A DNA stretch of 64,000 nucleotides from Anaerobacillus alkaliphilus (lineage in GTDB: Bacteria; Bacillota; Bacilli; Bacillales; Anaerobacillaceae), in contig NZ_QOUX01000046.1 of assembly GCF_004116265.1 (NCBI RefSeq), forward strand, positions 1,011,113 to 1,075,112, given 5' to 3'. Positions 49,058-57,372 of this stretch are shown here, piece after piece. Made by a program: the position numbers and the translations under genes. Numbering within the stretch: position 1 is the first letter of the stretch; each line of letters begins with the position of its first letter. The notes beneath the pieces are model-generated. The model saw only the letters and a program-made list of their open reading frames with translations, was not told where the DNA came from and searched no databases.

Positions 49058-49666
49058 CTAAGAATATTCCCCAGGTACTTGTTCTGCTAATCTTTTTTTC
49101 TTTTTCTTAAACCAATTAAGAATAATTGAAAAGATACTTATGCTTATTATTGCAGTAATAGCTACATATATTGATAGGTCTTCATTGGTTCCAGAAAGCC
49201 TGCCTAAAGAAAAGAACAAACAAAACCAAATCAGTGCTGTTGTGTACGAAAGTAATGCAAAACGAAGATAAGATAACCGCATCATTCCATATAAAAAGGG
49301 AACGAAAATGCGTACACCTGGAATAAAGTAGCTAATAACTAACGAGTATACGTGATATTTTTTGATTAAATGAAGAGCTTTACGAATTGATTTTTTTGTT
49401 CCTTTTTTCATAGATAAAAAGCTTACTATTCTTTTGCCAATGACTCTTCCAAGAAAATAACTTGTGGTCAAACTTGCTAAAATTCCTAAATACCCAACAA
49501 TAAAAACAATATCACTCTGTAGTAAATTTGTTGTGGAGATATATCCGATTGTTGTAACAATGGCCTCATTTGGAACAGGAACACCCAACATTCCTAACCA
49601 TAGCCAGAGGAATATTCCCACATATCCCACGTCTTTTATGGTCGTTAACAGTACATCTAGTTCCAT
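49058..49666 (-). CDS. DedA family membrane protein
   Basis: A 202-residue membrane protein with the DedA layout: an N-terminal re-entrant region (WLGMLGVPVPNEAIVTTIGYIS), conserved GRVIGKRI near residue 73, and FIPGVRIFVPFLYGMMRLSYLRF near 114. DedA proteins are lipid-carrier or phospholipid scramblases. Four to five hydrophobic segments and a basic C-terminus (FKKKKKRLAEQ). AGAAAAAAATGG start region with a GAAGGAGAA SD. The substrate is unknown. Confidence 0.88.
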   Translation of the reverse strand: MELDVLLTTIKDVGYVGIFLWLWLGMLGVPVPNEAIVTTIGYISTTNLLQSDIVFIVGYLGILASLTTSYFLGRVIGKRIVSFLSMKKGTKKSIRKALHLIKKYHVYSLVISYFIPGVRIFVPFLYGMMRLSYLRFALLSYTTALIWFCLFFSLGRLSGTNEDLSIYVAITAIISISIFSIILNWFKKKKKRLAEQVPGEYS

Positions 49667-49838
49667 TTTTTTCTCCTTCTTCCTCGTTTAGAAAAAGTTT
49701 AATCTTGAATTCTAGACTGAAACTGCCTTATTTAGAAAAACGAAATATTCTAACAAAAAATATGTACCTTATATTTTAAACGGTGGAAAGGCATTTAGTA
49801 AATATAATTTCTATTTTTTTTAATAATCAAAAAATAAC

Positions 49839-50411
49839 TTACAACCTATCAAAAACCCAAGTTTTTATAATAGCTAAATATTCTCTTGTCCAGAGCTTCC
49901 CTTTGACAACCCAAGGAGTTTCTGCCGCCAATGGATACGGCTCAAAACCTAGCCGCTTTGCAATAATCGTCGATCGAAATAAATGAAAATCATTTGTAAC
50001 TACGACAATCTCTTTTACTTCCTCACCCAAGATTTCTCGGCTAAATGTAAAATTCTCGAAGGTATTCGTTGATACATCCTCTAGAATAATTCGTTCTTGA
50101 GCAATCCCCTGCTCTACTAAATATCTAGCCATTGCTTCTGCTTCTGATATCCATTCTCCCTCTCCTTGGCCCCCGGAAACGATCACTTTTGCCCCATCAT
50201 TTTCTTGTAAGTATGTTAGCGCAGTCAACATTCGATAGTAGAGCGAGAGACTCATAACATCTCCATTTAATTTTGCGCCTAATACCATTACATGATCCAC
50301 ATCTTTCGGAGGAACTTGCTTGGCGGTATGTACCATTAAACTGTGCATAGTTATTACATAAAAAATAGGTACTAGTAGAAATACAGTACCTATGATCAAA
50401 TATTTTTTCAT
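49839..50411 (-). CDS. YdcF-like (DUF218) protein, membrane-anchored
   Basis: A 190-residue protein with an N-terminal hydrophobic anchor and the DUF218 pattern: VMVLGAKLNGD near residue 42, KVIVSGGQGEGEWISEAEAM near 75, EDVSTNTFENF near 111 and VVTNDFHLFRSTIIAKRLG near 137. Relatives (YdcF, SanA) are linked to envelope synthesis but have no firm reaction. GGGTGAG lies upstream of ATG 50411. Confidence 0.85.
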   Translation of the reverse strand: MKKYLIIGTVFLLVPIFYVITMHSLMVHTAKQVPPKDVDHVMVLGAKLNGDVMSLSLYYRMLTALTYLQENDGAKVIVSGGQGEGEWISEAEAMARYLVEQGIAQERIILEDVSTNTFENFTFSREILGEEVKEIVVVTNDFHLFRSTIIAKRLGFEPYPLAAETPWVVKGKLWTREYLAIIKTWVFDRL

Positions 50412-50463
50412 TTATTTCTCACCCTAAACTATTAATCTTTTATCCTTATTTTACCACTTTAAT

Positions 50464-50506
50464 AAATTTACAGCGATTACTTTTTTCAAGCAATCGCTGT
50501 AAATTT
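50464..50506 (-). terminator. Terminator of the GntR/ABC operon
   Basis: AAATTTACAGCGATT pairs with AATCGCTGTAAATTT around a short loop; it directly follows the stop of the 42-residue gene on the minus strand. Confidence 0.85.
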
Positions 50507-50509
50507 GAT

Positions 50510-50638
50510 TTATCGGTTACTCTTTAATTTTTTTATTGAAATTAAAATCCAAATCTGCATTCCTAAGAATATAGGTAAGCCAAAGTACAACAAGTAAAGA
50601 ATCCAATTAAGCGCTTCTTGTTCAGATAGTAAATTCAT
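50510..50638 (-). CDS. 42-residue single-span membrane protein, unrecognised
   Basis: ATG 50638 has a strong SD (AGAGGAGG) and opens a 42-residue ORF, MNLLSEQEALNWILYLL..., ending KKLKSNR. It has one long hydrophobic stretch (residues 11-35) between an acidic N-terminus and a basic end. It is 14 bp after the 233-residue protein gene and before the operon terminator, so it is likely the last gene of the GntR/ABC unit and could be a small subunit of the transporter. I know no family for it. Confidence 0.6.
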   Translation of the reverse strand: MNLLSEQEALNWILYLLYFGLPIFLGMQIWILISIKKLKSNR

Positions 50639-50652
50639 GTGATCCTCCTCTA

Positions 50653-51354
50653 TTAATGACCTCTATATTGAAGATTTACATATTCATCAGTAGTGATCTT
50701 AACTTGAGCCGGTATTCGCAAGTATAAAAGATTGGCACTCATTGTACTGTCATGTCCTGGAAACATCTTTTCTCCAGTAAATTGAGTAATTGTAAATTCT
50801 TTATGAAATTGTGACAGCTTAAGATTTGTTCTGCCTGGTGGTATGATTGATAAGGTCTCATTATTTATTTCCAGACCAGGTGCAACAACTAGATCTGTAT
50901 ATTCAATGTCTGAAATAACATGTGGTGTAATATATCTAGAAACTCTAATTTCGTTTGTTAAAGCTTCATCTTTTTCAACTAACACCCAAACATACGCATG
51001 ATTTTCATTGATGACCGTTCTTAAGTCTAAGACTGTACCTTCAAATGGGAATTCCCATTCATCCGTTACCTTTACACCCTCAATTTCTGCAAGATTTCCG
51101 TAGTTTAGGTTGGCGTAGAAAGCTTCAGCAATCTGTTGAGCCTTCTTTGAATTTGTTCCACTAGCCTCTCTTGGGATCGTGTAACTAAAAATAACCGATA
51201 TGACTAATATTGCTCCGTATCCAGCCAATAGGAACCATATAACTTTTCCATTGAGGAATTTAGCGTTCTGTAGGACACTTCTACCAACTCCTGATATGAT
51301 AGCTGCGATCAGTATAATAATGACGATTGGAAATAAAGACATCAGTATTGTCAT
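50653..51354 (-). CDS. Membrane-anchored protein of unknown function in a YtrA-type ABC operon
   Basis: A 233-residue protein with two N-terminal hydrophobic segments (residues 3-22 and 38-58) followed by a soluble, probably extracytoplasmic domain rich in beta strands. No domain is recognised. Its ATG overlaps the stop of the permease gene (ATGA), showing tight coupling. It probably works with the ABC transporter encoded upstream. Confidence 0.7.
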   Translation of the reverse strand: MTILMSLFPIVIIILIAAIISGVGRSVLQNAKFLNGKVIWFLLAGYGAILVISVIFSYTIPREASGTNSKKAQQIAEAFYANLNYGNLAEIEGVKVTDEWEFPFEGTVLDLRTVINENHAYVWVLVEKDEALTNEIRVSRYITPHVISDIEYTDLVVAPGLEINNETLSIIPPGRTNLKLSQFHKEFTITQFTGEKMFPGHDSTMSANLLYLRIPAQVKITTDEYVNLQYRGH

Positions 51355-52103
51355 CGTCTAACCTCCTGCTTATTCGAGATAAGGACTGTCAGAAAACAAA
51401 GGCCACTGATTACGAATACTACCTTTAAGGCTAGTATTAATAATGATGTTTCCGTTGCAAAGAATTTAGTCACAGATACTAACAGACCTCCACCGCCAGT
51501 TCTCGCTTCAAGGAAGATTAATCCAACAAACCCTACTGGTAATAGAATGACAAAAATTCTACTTAATTGTGTTATTCCTGCCACAACATAACCCAAAATT
51601 CCAAACAATGAAACATAGAGGACTGTTGTAATTACCCCTGTCAAAAGTTGGTTAAGCGGAACCGCAAAAGAATGACTAACAAGATTGTTTGCTCCTAGAA
51701 AATACATGATCGTCTTGATTAATGAACTTCCTAGCATGGCACAAATCCCACCAATAGTGGTAGCTGTTAACATAAAAGCTATATTTGAAAGATTACTAGT
51801 AAGTCGATTCGTCACAAACGAAAAATCACCTTCTCTAACCAGTCTTGAATTCATTGATACACCACTAATAAATGCCCAAAGCATGGTAAAGGCAATAATT
51901 ACATTACCTGTATAAAAAGTGACATTAATCGAAAATCCATTACTTCCTGTTCCCATTGATCCACTTCCCATAAACGAGAAAGCTATTGCTGCAATCTGTG
52001 TTAAAAGTAATGACGTAAAAATCCCATAATGAGCACGTAATTTATATAGATATTGCTTCTTAATAAGTTCATTTATGTTAGCTTCTGTTAAATACATCAT
52101 CAA
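51351..52103 (-). CDS. ABC transporter permease-like membrane protein
   Basis: A 250-residue protein with six hydrophobic segments; it begins with a short polar region (MMMYLTEANINELIKKQYLYKLRAH) typical of ABC-2-type permeases. It overlaps the ATPase gene by 26 bp and the 233-residue gene by 4 bp. It most likely forms the channel for the ATPase at 52078. The substrate is unknown; B. subtilis YtrABCDEF-like systems are linked to cell-wall stress. Confidence 0.75.
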   Translation of the reverse strand: MMMYLTEANINELIKKQYLYKLRAHYGIFTSLLLTQIAAIAFSFMGSGSMGTGSNGFSINVTFYTGNVIIAFTMLWAFISGVSMNSRLVREGDFSFVTNRLTSNLSNIAFMLTATTIGGICAMLGSSLIKTIMYFLGANNLVSHSFAVPLNQLLTGVITTVLYVSLFGILGYVVAGITQLSRIFVILLPVGFVGLIFLEARTGGGGLLVSVTKFFATETSLLILALKVVFVISGLCFLTVLISNKQEVRR

Positions 52104-52980
52104 TTCCTCCCTTCGTTTTATTAGTTAGGTATACACAAACATCTTCGGGAGCAACGTGACTGATGTCAACTCCGTTTAAGCGAGCTTTTTGCAAATCTTC
52201 ATGTGAAAAACTATTGTAAACCACGACATAAGCACTATCGGTTCCGACAGTTTTTTGATAGATAATCTCTTTTCCATACGTGAGATTGTCGACAGCTGCT
52301 TTTCTCCCACTTACACCTACTGCTAACTCTTTCAACTCTTCAATAGAAAGATGCAGATACTTTTCACCATCTTTAATCAAAAGCACTTCTTCGATGATTT
52401 CTTCAATTTCATTTAAATGGTGACTAGATAAGAGAATTGTTCTTGGATAAGCAAGATAGTCCTTTAATAACGCTCGGTAAAAGTCTTTTCTTACTGAGGT
52501 ATCCATTCCAGTCGTTGGTTCATCAAAAATTGTTAGTGGACAACGAGACGCTAAACCAATAATCGAGTGAAAGGTACTCCTCATCCCTTTTGAGAGACTT
52601 TGATGAAATTGATCGGGATTTAATGAAAAATACTCAAAAAGTCCCTGTGCTAATTCCATATCCCAGTTTTCATAGAACTGACTCGCTGAGTGTAAAATGT
52701 CCATTAATGTTAAAGACTGTGGTAATGTCATTTGATCTTCTATAAAGATCATATTTTGTGATACTTTTAAACTATTAAAGGGATCTTCTGAGAACACATT
52801 TACTTCTCCCGAACTTGGCTTCAAAAATCCAGCAAGAGTTTTCAATAATGTCGTTTTTCCAGCGCCGTTACGGCCAATAATGCCAGTAATCTTATTTTTT
52901 TCAATTGTGAATGTTAAGTTTTTTAGAGCCACACCTTTCCCGTAATTTTTCGTTAACATATTACACTGAATCACATTCAT
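52078..52980 (-). CDS. ABC transporter ATP-binding protein (YtrB-like)
   Basis: A 300-residue ATPase with Walker A GRNGAGKTTL near residue 36, signature SLSKGMRSTFHSII near 130 (LSGGQ is LSKGM), Walker B TIFDEPTTGMD near 150, and SSHHLNE as H-loop. The C-terminal ~90 residues are an extension beyond the nucleotide domain. It lies 4 bp into the GntR regulator gene, which fits YtrA-type operons where the regulator represses its own ABC exporter. Confidence 0.88.
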   Translation of the reverse strand: MNVIQCNMLTKNYGKGVALKNLTFTIEKNKITGIIGRNGAGKTTLLKTLAGFLKPSSGEVNVFSEDPFNSLKVSQNMIFIEDQMTLPQSLTLMDILHSASQFYENWDMELAQGLFEYFSLNPDQFHQSLSKGMRSTFHSIIGLASRCPLTIFDEPTTGMDTSVRKDFYRALLKDYLAYPRTILLSSHHLNEIEEIIEEVLLIKDGEKYLHLSIEELKELAVGVSGRKAAVDNLTYGKEIIYQKTVGTDSAYVVVYNSFSHEDLQKARLNGVDISHVAPEDVCVYLTNKTKGGIDDVFNRS

Positions 52981-53363
52981 TGCTTCTCCCCCTCTATTTT
53001 ACTCATGGCTACCTTGATCATCTCAAACAACTCTATTTGACTAACCTGCAAACGTTCAGCTTCTCTAACCAAATCAATAACTAAATGATTTAACATCAAT
53101 TCTTTTCGCTTCGAACGGATAATTGCATTTGCAGGTTCTGTCACAAACATACCTAACCCACGCTTCTTAAAAACAATGTTTTCATCTGCCAGGATCGTTA
53201 ATCCTTTTGCTGCAGTTGCTGGATTAATATTAAACATCTCAGCAAGCTGATATTGGGAGTACACTTTTTCTCCAATACCTATGTTCCCATTTAATATTTC
53301 TGTTTCAATCCACTCGGCTATTTGGATATAAATTGGCTTTGCCCCATCCGTATTTAAATTCAC
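52977..53363 (-). CDS. GntR-family regulator, YtrA subfamily
   Basis: A 128-residue repressor with a winged helix-turn-helix (PIYIQIAEWIETEIL..., YSQYQLAEMFNINPATAAKGL) and a short C-terminal helical domain as in the YtrA subfamily. The frame extends to 53396, but GTG 53363 follows AGGAGGTGCAAT and is the likely start. Its last bases overlap the ATPase gene. A perfect inverted repeat just upstream is a likely autoregulatory operator. Such regulators respond to cell-wall antibiotics in B. subtilis; the signal here is unknown. Confidence 0.88.
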   Translation of the reverse strand: MNLNTDGAKPIYIQIAEWIETEILNGNIGIGEKVYSQYQLAEMFNINPATAAKGLTILADENIVFKKRGLGMFVTEPANAIIRSKRKELMLNHLVIDLVREAERLQVSQIELFEMIKVAMSKIEGEKQ

Positions 53364-53389
53364 ATTGCACCTCCTATTCAAAAAAACAT

Positions 53390-53413
53390 AGTACATTACT
53401 GTTGTAATGTACT
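53390..53413. promoter_or_regulatory. Probable operator of the YtrA-type regulator
   Basis: AGTACATTAC-TGTT-GTAATGTACT is a perfect 10-bp inverted repeat with a 4-bp spacer, 27 bp upstream of the regulator's start codon, placed to block transcription or initiation. Confidence 0.65.
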
Positions 53414-53547
53414 ATACATTATTTCTTTAATAATTACAACAAAAATCCAAAAATTAGGTGATAGTACAATTTGTAACCTTCTTCGTTGTTCAGACGACTA
53501 TTTAACTAAGTATTTACATTGTTTTCTATTGTTTTATCTGTGATTTT

Positions 53548-53655
53548 ATCTGAGGAATAAGGAGGTGATTAGTATAAAAGTAAGATAAGGGTTACAACGA
53601 GAAATCCTAGAAAGAATTAAGGAGCATCAGCCCCCCTGATGCTCCTCTTTTTCTA
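53548..53655 (+). other. Short transcription-unit-like stretch with SD and terminator
   Basis: AAGGAGG at 53559-53565 precedes a GTG (53565) reading only seven codons, MISIKVR, then TAA. The frame continues past that stop with GLQREILERIKEHQPP and a TGA, and a terminator GGAGCATCAG/CTGATGCTCC plus T run ends the stretch at 53621-53652. It may be a broken small gene or a small RNA. The rest of the 53414-53840 gap holds the repeats listed below. Confidence 0.35.
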
Positions 53656-53680
53656 TTGATTTGGCACTTTTCATAAACTT

Positions 53681-53776
53681 GCTCCTGCGGTTACTCGTCG
53701 CACAAAATAACTGCTCCTGCGGTTACTCGTCGCACAAAATAACTGCTCCTGCGGTTACTCGTCGCACAAAATAACT
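53681..53776. repeat. Three perfect 32-bp tandem repeats
   Basis: GCTCCTGCGGTTACTCGTCG followed by CACAAAATAACT is repeated three times without change (53681-53712, 53713-53744, 53745-53776). No ORF or hairpin repeats with it. Identity of the units suggests recent expansion. Confidence 0.93.
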
Positions 53777-53800
53777 GTTGCTTTTTCAGTCTTAAATAAA

Positions 53801-53830
53801 CGGAAAAATACCCTAGATGAAGATATCAGC
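53801..53830. repeat. Orphan core of the MITE-like element
   Basis: CGGAAAAATACCCTAGATGA plus AGATATCAGC repeats the internal core of the elements at 1020 and 55821 (same orientation as the latter), with weaker similarity from about 53778 to 53836. No terminal repeats are visible here. Confidence 0.65.
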
Positions 53831-53839
53831 TATTGATTA

Positions 53840-54376
53840 TTACTTATTTCTAAAGAGAAGTAATGGCCCATAGAAAAAGCCTTTTCTAATTGGCACTTTA
53901 AAAATGGCTAGGGCTGATATCGTTGTTACTATTGACATAAGTAAAACGAGAACTGGGTACCTTCGAAAGAAATAACTATATAGGTACATTTTTATATACA
54001 ATAACAATGACCATCCGAAATTCCATCCACGATTGAAATATAAAGTTCCTGTTTTATTAGCGACTACTTCAAAAAACATAGATGCGATAACCCAGTTGAT
54101 GACATACTGTATTTGTTGTCTAGAAGTACTCGGGAACTTGGTTAAATATAATAAAACCAGTAATGGAGTGGCAATAAAAATATGTAATACCCTTAAAATT
54201 CTTGTACTTAAATATTTAGATTTAAAGTCCCATACTAAGAAATGCTTGCAAAGATAATAATACAAAGCATTAAATGTTGATGCATAAGCCATACTTGGAA
54301 AATGAACAAGTATTTGCTTAAATGATCGAGCTTGTATGTTTAATACAATCAATACAATTACAATAAGGACATTCAA
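53840..54376 (-). CDS. Membrane protein, probably CBO0543 family
   Basis: A 178-residue protein with about five hydrophobic segments. KHFLVWDFKSKYLSTRILR near residue 44, INWVIASMFFEVVANKTGTL near 92 and RGWNFGWSLLLYIKMY near 116 resemble the CBO0543 family found in Bacillus and Clostridium, of unknown function. The assignment is from memory of the family's pattern. It is flanked by repeats on its 3' side. Confidence 0.6.
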   Translation of the reverse strand: MNVLIVIVLIVLNIQARSFKQILVHFPSMAYASTFNALYYYLCKHFLVWDFKSKYLSTRILRVLHIFIATPLLVLLYLTKFPSTSRQQIQYVINWVIASMFFEVVANKTGTLYFNRGWNFGWSLLLYIKMYLYSYFFRRYPVLVLLMSIVTTISALAIFKVPIRKGFFYGPLLLFRNK

Positions 54377-54451
54377 ATAGATACCTTCTTTCCTTAATCA
54401 TAACTATATTTTTAACAAGTAATTGTAAATATATGTAAACTAAAATGAATT

Positions 54452-54480
54452 AAAACGCTCCTACTTGTAGGAACGTTTTA
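54452..54480 (-). terminator. Terminator of the sigma/anti-sigma pair
   Basis: AAAACGTTCCTA pairs with TAGGAGCGTTTT on the minus strand, 10 bp after the anti-sigma gene's stop. Confidence 0.8.
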
Positions 54481-54489
54481 GAAATAGTC

Positions 54490-55227
54490 TTACTTTGCTT
54501 GGTAATATAATTTTCCAAACTCGATCACTTGTTCAGTACTACCGGTCCCCCAAACATCAATCCGATACACTTCATTATCTACTTGTTTATAAACGATTAA
54601 AGAATGACGCCCTGCTTGTAAGTCCATTAAAATGGCTAAGTCAGTACCGAAACCATCTAAGATGACTGACCCCTCTGGAAACCCTTGCCTGAATTGTGCT
54701 GTATGTTGATCAGTATCCACATGATTTAATGAGGTAGTCATTGCTTCATCATAGCTTTGCATTACAACCACCTTCTCGCCCGCTGTGTTAACATAGAGCT
54801 CAAAATATGACATTTCACCTGTATAGTTGCTTCCGTAGCTATCAACTTTTTGCCACCCTACAACTTCTTCTTGAATGTGGATCCATGGTGCCACTGAGAG
54901 AGCTTGTTCACCAGTAATCACATCTCCCTGAATAGCTTTTAAATTCTCAAATGTTTCTAGAGGTGTTACCAAACCTGATAAGTCTTCCTGATTAGATGAA
55001 ATCACAATTTCTTGATTTGCCCAAAATAACTGATAATAGCCAAAACCTGTCGTCAAGATAAAAACACAAGCAAGACACAAAACCATTTGCCAACGTTTTA
55101 TTCCAAAGAGACTTGTTTCATTTTCACTTTGATACTTATTCCATATTTTTGTGAATTGTGGTGGTTGTGGCTGAGTCACGACCATTTTATTAAGTACTGA
55201 TGTTACTTGTTCATTAGATGATTTCAT
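54490..55227 (-). CDS. Probable anti-sigma factor, single-span membrane protein
   Basis: A 245-residue protein: cytoplasmic N-terminus (1-46), one membrane segment (MVLCLACVFILTTGFGYYQLFW near 48-69) and an extracytoplasmic domain of about 170 residues. It overlaps the ECF sigma gene by 14 bp, the usual arrangement for a cognate anti-sigma factor. I see no HxxxCxxC zinc motif, so it is not a ZAS-type anti-sigma. The outer domain looks like those of DUF4367-type proteins, but that is only a resemblance. Confidence 0.72.
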   Translation of the reverse strand: MKSSNEQVTSVLNKMVVTQPQPPQFTKIWNKYQSENETSLFGIKRWQMVLCLACVFILTTGFGYYQLFWANQEIVISSNQEDLSGLVTPLETFENLKAIQGDVITGEQALSVAPWIHIQEEVVGWQKVDSYGSNYTGEMSYFELYVNTAGEKVVVMQSYDEAMTTSLNHVDTDQHTAQFRQGFPEGSVILDGFGTDLAILMDLQAGRHSLIVYKQVDNEVYRIDVWGTGSTEQVIEFGKLYYQAK

Positions 55228-55741
55228 AAAGGTTTTCCCCCTTAGTAGCTGGTTTATATACTTTTCGAAGCGCTGTTAATGCTGCATGATATCTAGACTT
55301 GCATGTTCCTAATGGTATCTGCAATATATCCGCAATCTCTTGCAGTTTCAGCCCAGAATAAAAATGTAAAACAATGATTTCTTTATGATTTTGATTAAGT
55401 TTTTGAATTTCCATCCAAAGCTCTTTTTCTTCTTCAGTTTTTAATATCGTTTCTTCTAGCCATGCTCCATTTTTTTCAGGTAGTATACCTACAAAGCTCA
55501 ACCATTTCTGCTTTCTTAAGAAATTGCGGGTCGTATTTACTGTAATTGTATACAACCAGGGCTTAATAGGCTTACTTTGGTCGTATTGCTCAAACTTCTT
55601 AAAAACCTGTAAAAAAACCTCTTGAGTAATGTCATCAGCTAGCGCTAGAGACTTTGTTAGTAGTAAGGCTGTACGGTGAATGTATGGGGAGTACTCAGCA
55701 TACAGTTCACTTGCCTTTTCTTGAGTAATGTTCATTAACAT
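55214..55741 (-). CDS. ECF RNA polymerase sigma factor
   Basis: A 175-residue SigW/SigV-type ECF factor: region 2 (ITQEVFLQVFKKFEQYDQSKPIKPWLYTITVN) and region 4 (IIVLHFYSGLKLQEIADILQIPLGTCKSRYHAAL). It drives a stress regulon, presumably held inactive by the adjacent membrane protein. AAGGAGGGG lies just before ATG 55741 (MLMNITQE); ATG 55735 is an alternative. Target promoters cannot be deduced from this window. Confidence 0.9.
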   Translation of the reverse strand: MLMNITQEKASELYAEYSPYIHRTALLLTKSLALADDITQEVFLQVFKKFEQYDQSKPIKPWLYTITVNTTRNFLRKQKWLSFVGILPEKNGAWLEETILKTEEEKELWMEIQKLNQNHKEIIVLHFYSGLKLQEIADILQIPLGTCKSRYHAALTALRKVYKPATKGENLYEII

Positions 55742-55820
55742 TTCCCCTCCTTTTTGTTTTTCACTATAAGTACACATTGAATTTAGAAATAGTTCGCTTG
55801 TTTCATCATTTTTTTAGACA

Positions 55821-56013
55821 AGGCTCTTTTCGTAAACATTGTAGCTTTTTTACACTAAAATAATCGGAAAATACCCTAGATGAAGATATCAGCCAATAAA
55901 TTAGGTAAGAAAAGAGCATTACTTACTAACTTAGTTGTGAATTCTTAGTATTTTGTGTAAAAATCCGGCTTTTGGGATTTTTACGAAAGCAACAAACTTT
56001 GCGAAAACAGCCT
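55821..56013 (+). mobile_element. MITE-like element, copy 2 (193 bp, TSD TAGACA)
   Basis: Same ends as the element at 1020: AGGCTCTTTTCGTAAACATT at the left and TTTGCGAAAACAGCCT at the right, which is the inverted repeat of the left end. TAGACA flanks it at 55815-55820 and 56014-56019. The right-end hairpin GTAAAAATCC/GGATTTTTAC is identical in both copies. The internal stretch 55844-55916 is in reverse orientation relative to copy 1. It lies between the ECF sigma gene and the divergent D-threonine-aldolase-like gene. Confidence 0.78.
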
Positions 56014-56200
56014 TAGACATAGAAAAGAGCTTGGATTTCCAAGCTTAAGCTTTCTAGTTTACATACTTTCATTGCCTGCAACTTCTGTTTATCTCCATAA
56101 AAAATTTAGGTAGATGACAAACCAATACATAGAGGATAGCCACTTCTCCTTTTCGTGTGGTACATTCTTATATAAGAACTTTAAAAGTTGAGGTGATAAT

Positions 56201-57301
56201 ATGACTAATTCCATACATTTGCTAGATACTCCTGCTTTACTATTAGATCTAACTTTGCTTGAAAATAATCTAGACGAAATTAGTGCGATTGCCAAAAAAA
56301 ATCAAATTCAATGGCGTCCTCACATTAAAACTCACAAATCGATTCATATAGCTAAAATGCAACTAGCAAAAGGGGCTTGTGGTATTACTGTTGCAAAACT
56401 AGAAGAAGCAGAAATAATGGCAAATTCAGGTATCAAAGATATTTTAATTGCCTATCCCATTTCAAGTTCACAAAAACTGACGCGACTTCGGCAACTAACT
56501 TTGAAAGCAACCCTTACAATTGCTATCGATTCTGTTGAACAAGCAAAAAGAGTGAATGAAGCTTTCGAAGGAGAAAAGCCAATAACAGTTTGGCTGAAAG
56601 TTAACTCCGGTTTAAATCGCTGTGGAGTTGATATTGAAGAAGTCGTGGAAATTGCTTCGGTCATTAAGCGACTTTCTAATCTGCACTTCAACGGTATCTT
56701 CACCCATGCCGGACATTCATACGCAGCTACTTCCATTGAACAAATAAAAGAAATTGCTGAGAACGAAGCGAAGGTAGTTTTGGAGGCCGCAAAGCTTTGT
56801 GAAGATCTCGGACATCAAATTACACATAAAAGTATTGGCTCCACTCCAACCTTTAAATATGGAGCAGAAGTGGAAGGTATCACAGAAATTCGCCCTGGTA
56901 ATGCCGCTTTTTATGATATGTGCCAAGTTGGCCTTGGCGTAACGTCAACTTCACAATGTGCGCTAACTGTTCTTTCATCTGTTGTAAGTATTAAGAGAGA
57001 CCGCATTATTTTTGATACAGGAAGTAAAGCACTTTCCCTTGACCAGGGTGCTCATGGGAATAAATCAGTTGTAGGGTATGGAAAGGTTATTAACCACCCA
57101 AAGATCATCTTAGCTCGACTATCAGAAGAACATGGAGTGGCAACTTTTCTAGATAAAACAGATTTATCTTTAACAGATAAAGTGCAAATCATTCCGAACC
57201 ATGCTTGCGTTGTTGCGAATTTATTTGATGAATACTTTGTTCATCGAGATGGCGAAATTGTGGATACATGGCAAGTGGATGCGCGCGGAAAGATGAGGTA
57301 G
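56201..57301 (+). CDS. D-threonine aldolase-like PLP enzyme (alanine racemase fold)
   Basis: A 366-residue protein of fold-type III PLP enzymes. The PLP lysine is in WRPHIKTHKS near residue 44; the barrel strands carry KVNSGLNRCGV near 138 and THAGHSY near 170, and PNHACVVANLFDE near 329 supplies the His and Cys of the metal site in the D-serine dehydratase/D-threonine aldolase C-terminal domain. It probably acts on D-amino or hydroxyamino acids; the true substrate is not known. GAGGTGAT precedes ATG 56201. Confidence 0.88.
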   Translation: MTNSIHLLDTPALLLDLTLLENNLDEISAIAKKNQIQWRPHIKTHKSIHIAKMQLAKGACGITVAKLEEAEIMANSGIKDILIAYPISSSQKLTRLRQLTLKATLTIAIDSVEQAKRVNEAFEGEKPITVWLKVNSGLNRCGVDIEEVVEIASVIKRLSNLHFNGIFTHAGHSYAATSIEQIKEIAENEAKVVLEAAKLCEDLGHQITHKSIGSTPTFKYGAEVEGITEIRPGNAAFYDMCQVGLGVTSTSQCALTVLSSVVSIKRDRIIFDTGSKALSLDQGAHGNKSVVGYGKVINHPKIILARLSEEHGVATFLDKTDLSLTDKVQIIPNHACVVANLFDEYFVHRDGEIVDTWQVDARGKMR

Positions 57302-57315
57302 TGAATTTCCAACTA

Positions 57316-57360
57316 AAAAAGGTGAGGTAATCGTTATCGACTACTCTCACCTTCTTCTTT
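57316..57360 (+). terminator. Terminator after the D-threonine-aldolase-like gene
   Basis: AAGGTGAG pairs with CTCACCTT, with a T-rich tail (CTTCTTT); the loop is large. Confidence 0.7.
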
Positions 57361-57372
57361 ATAACCTTACAC

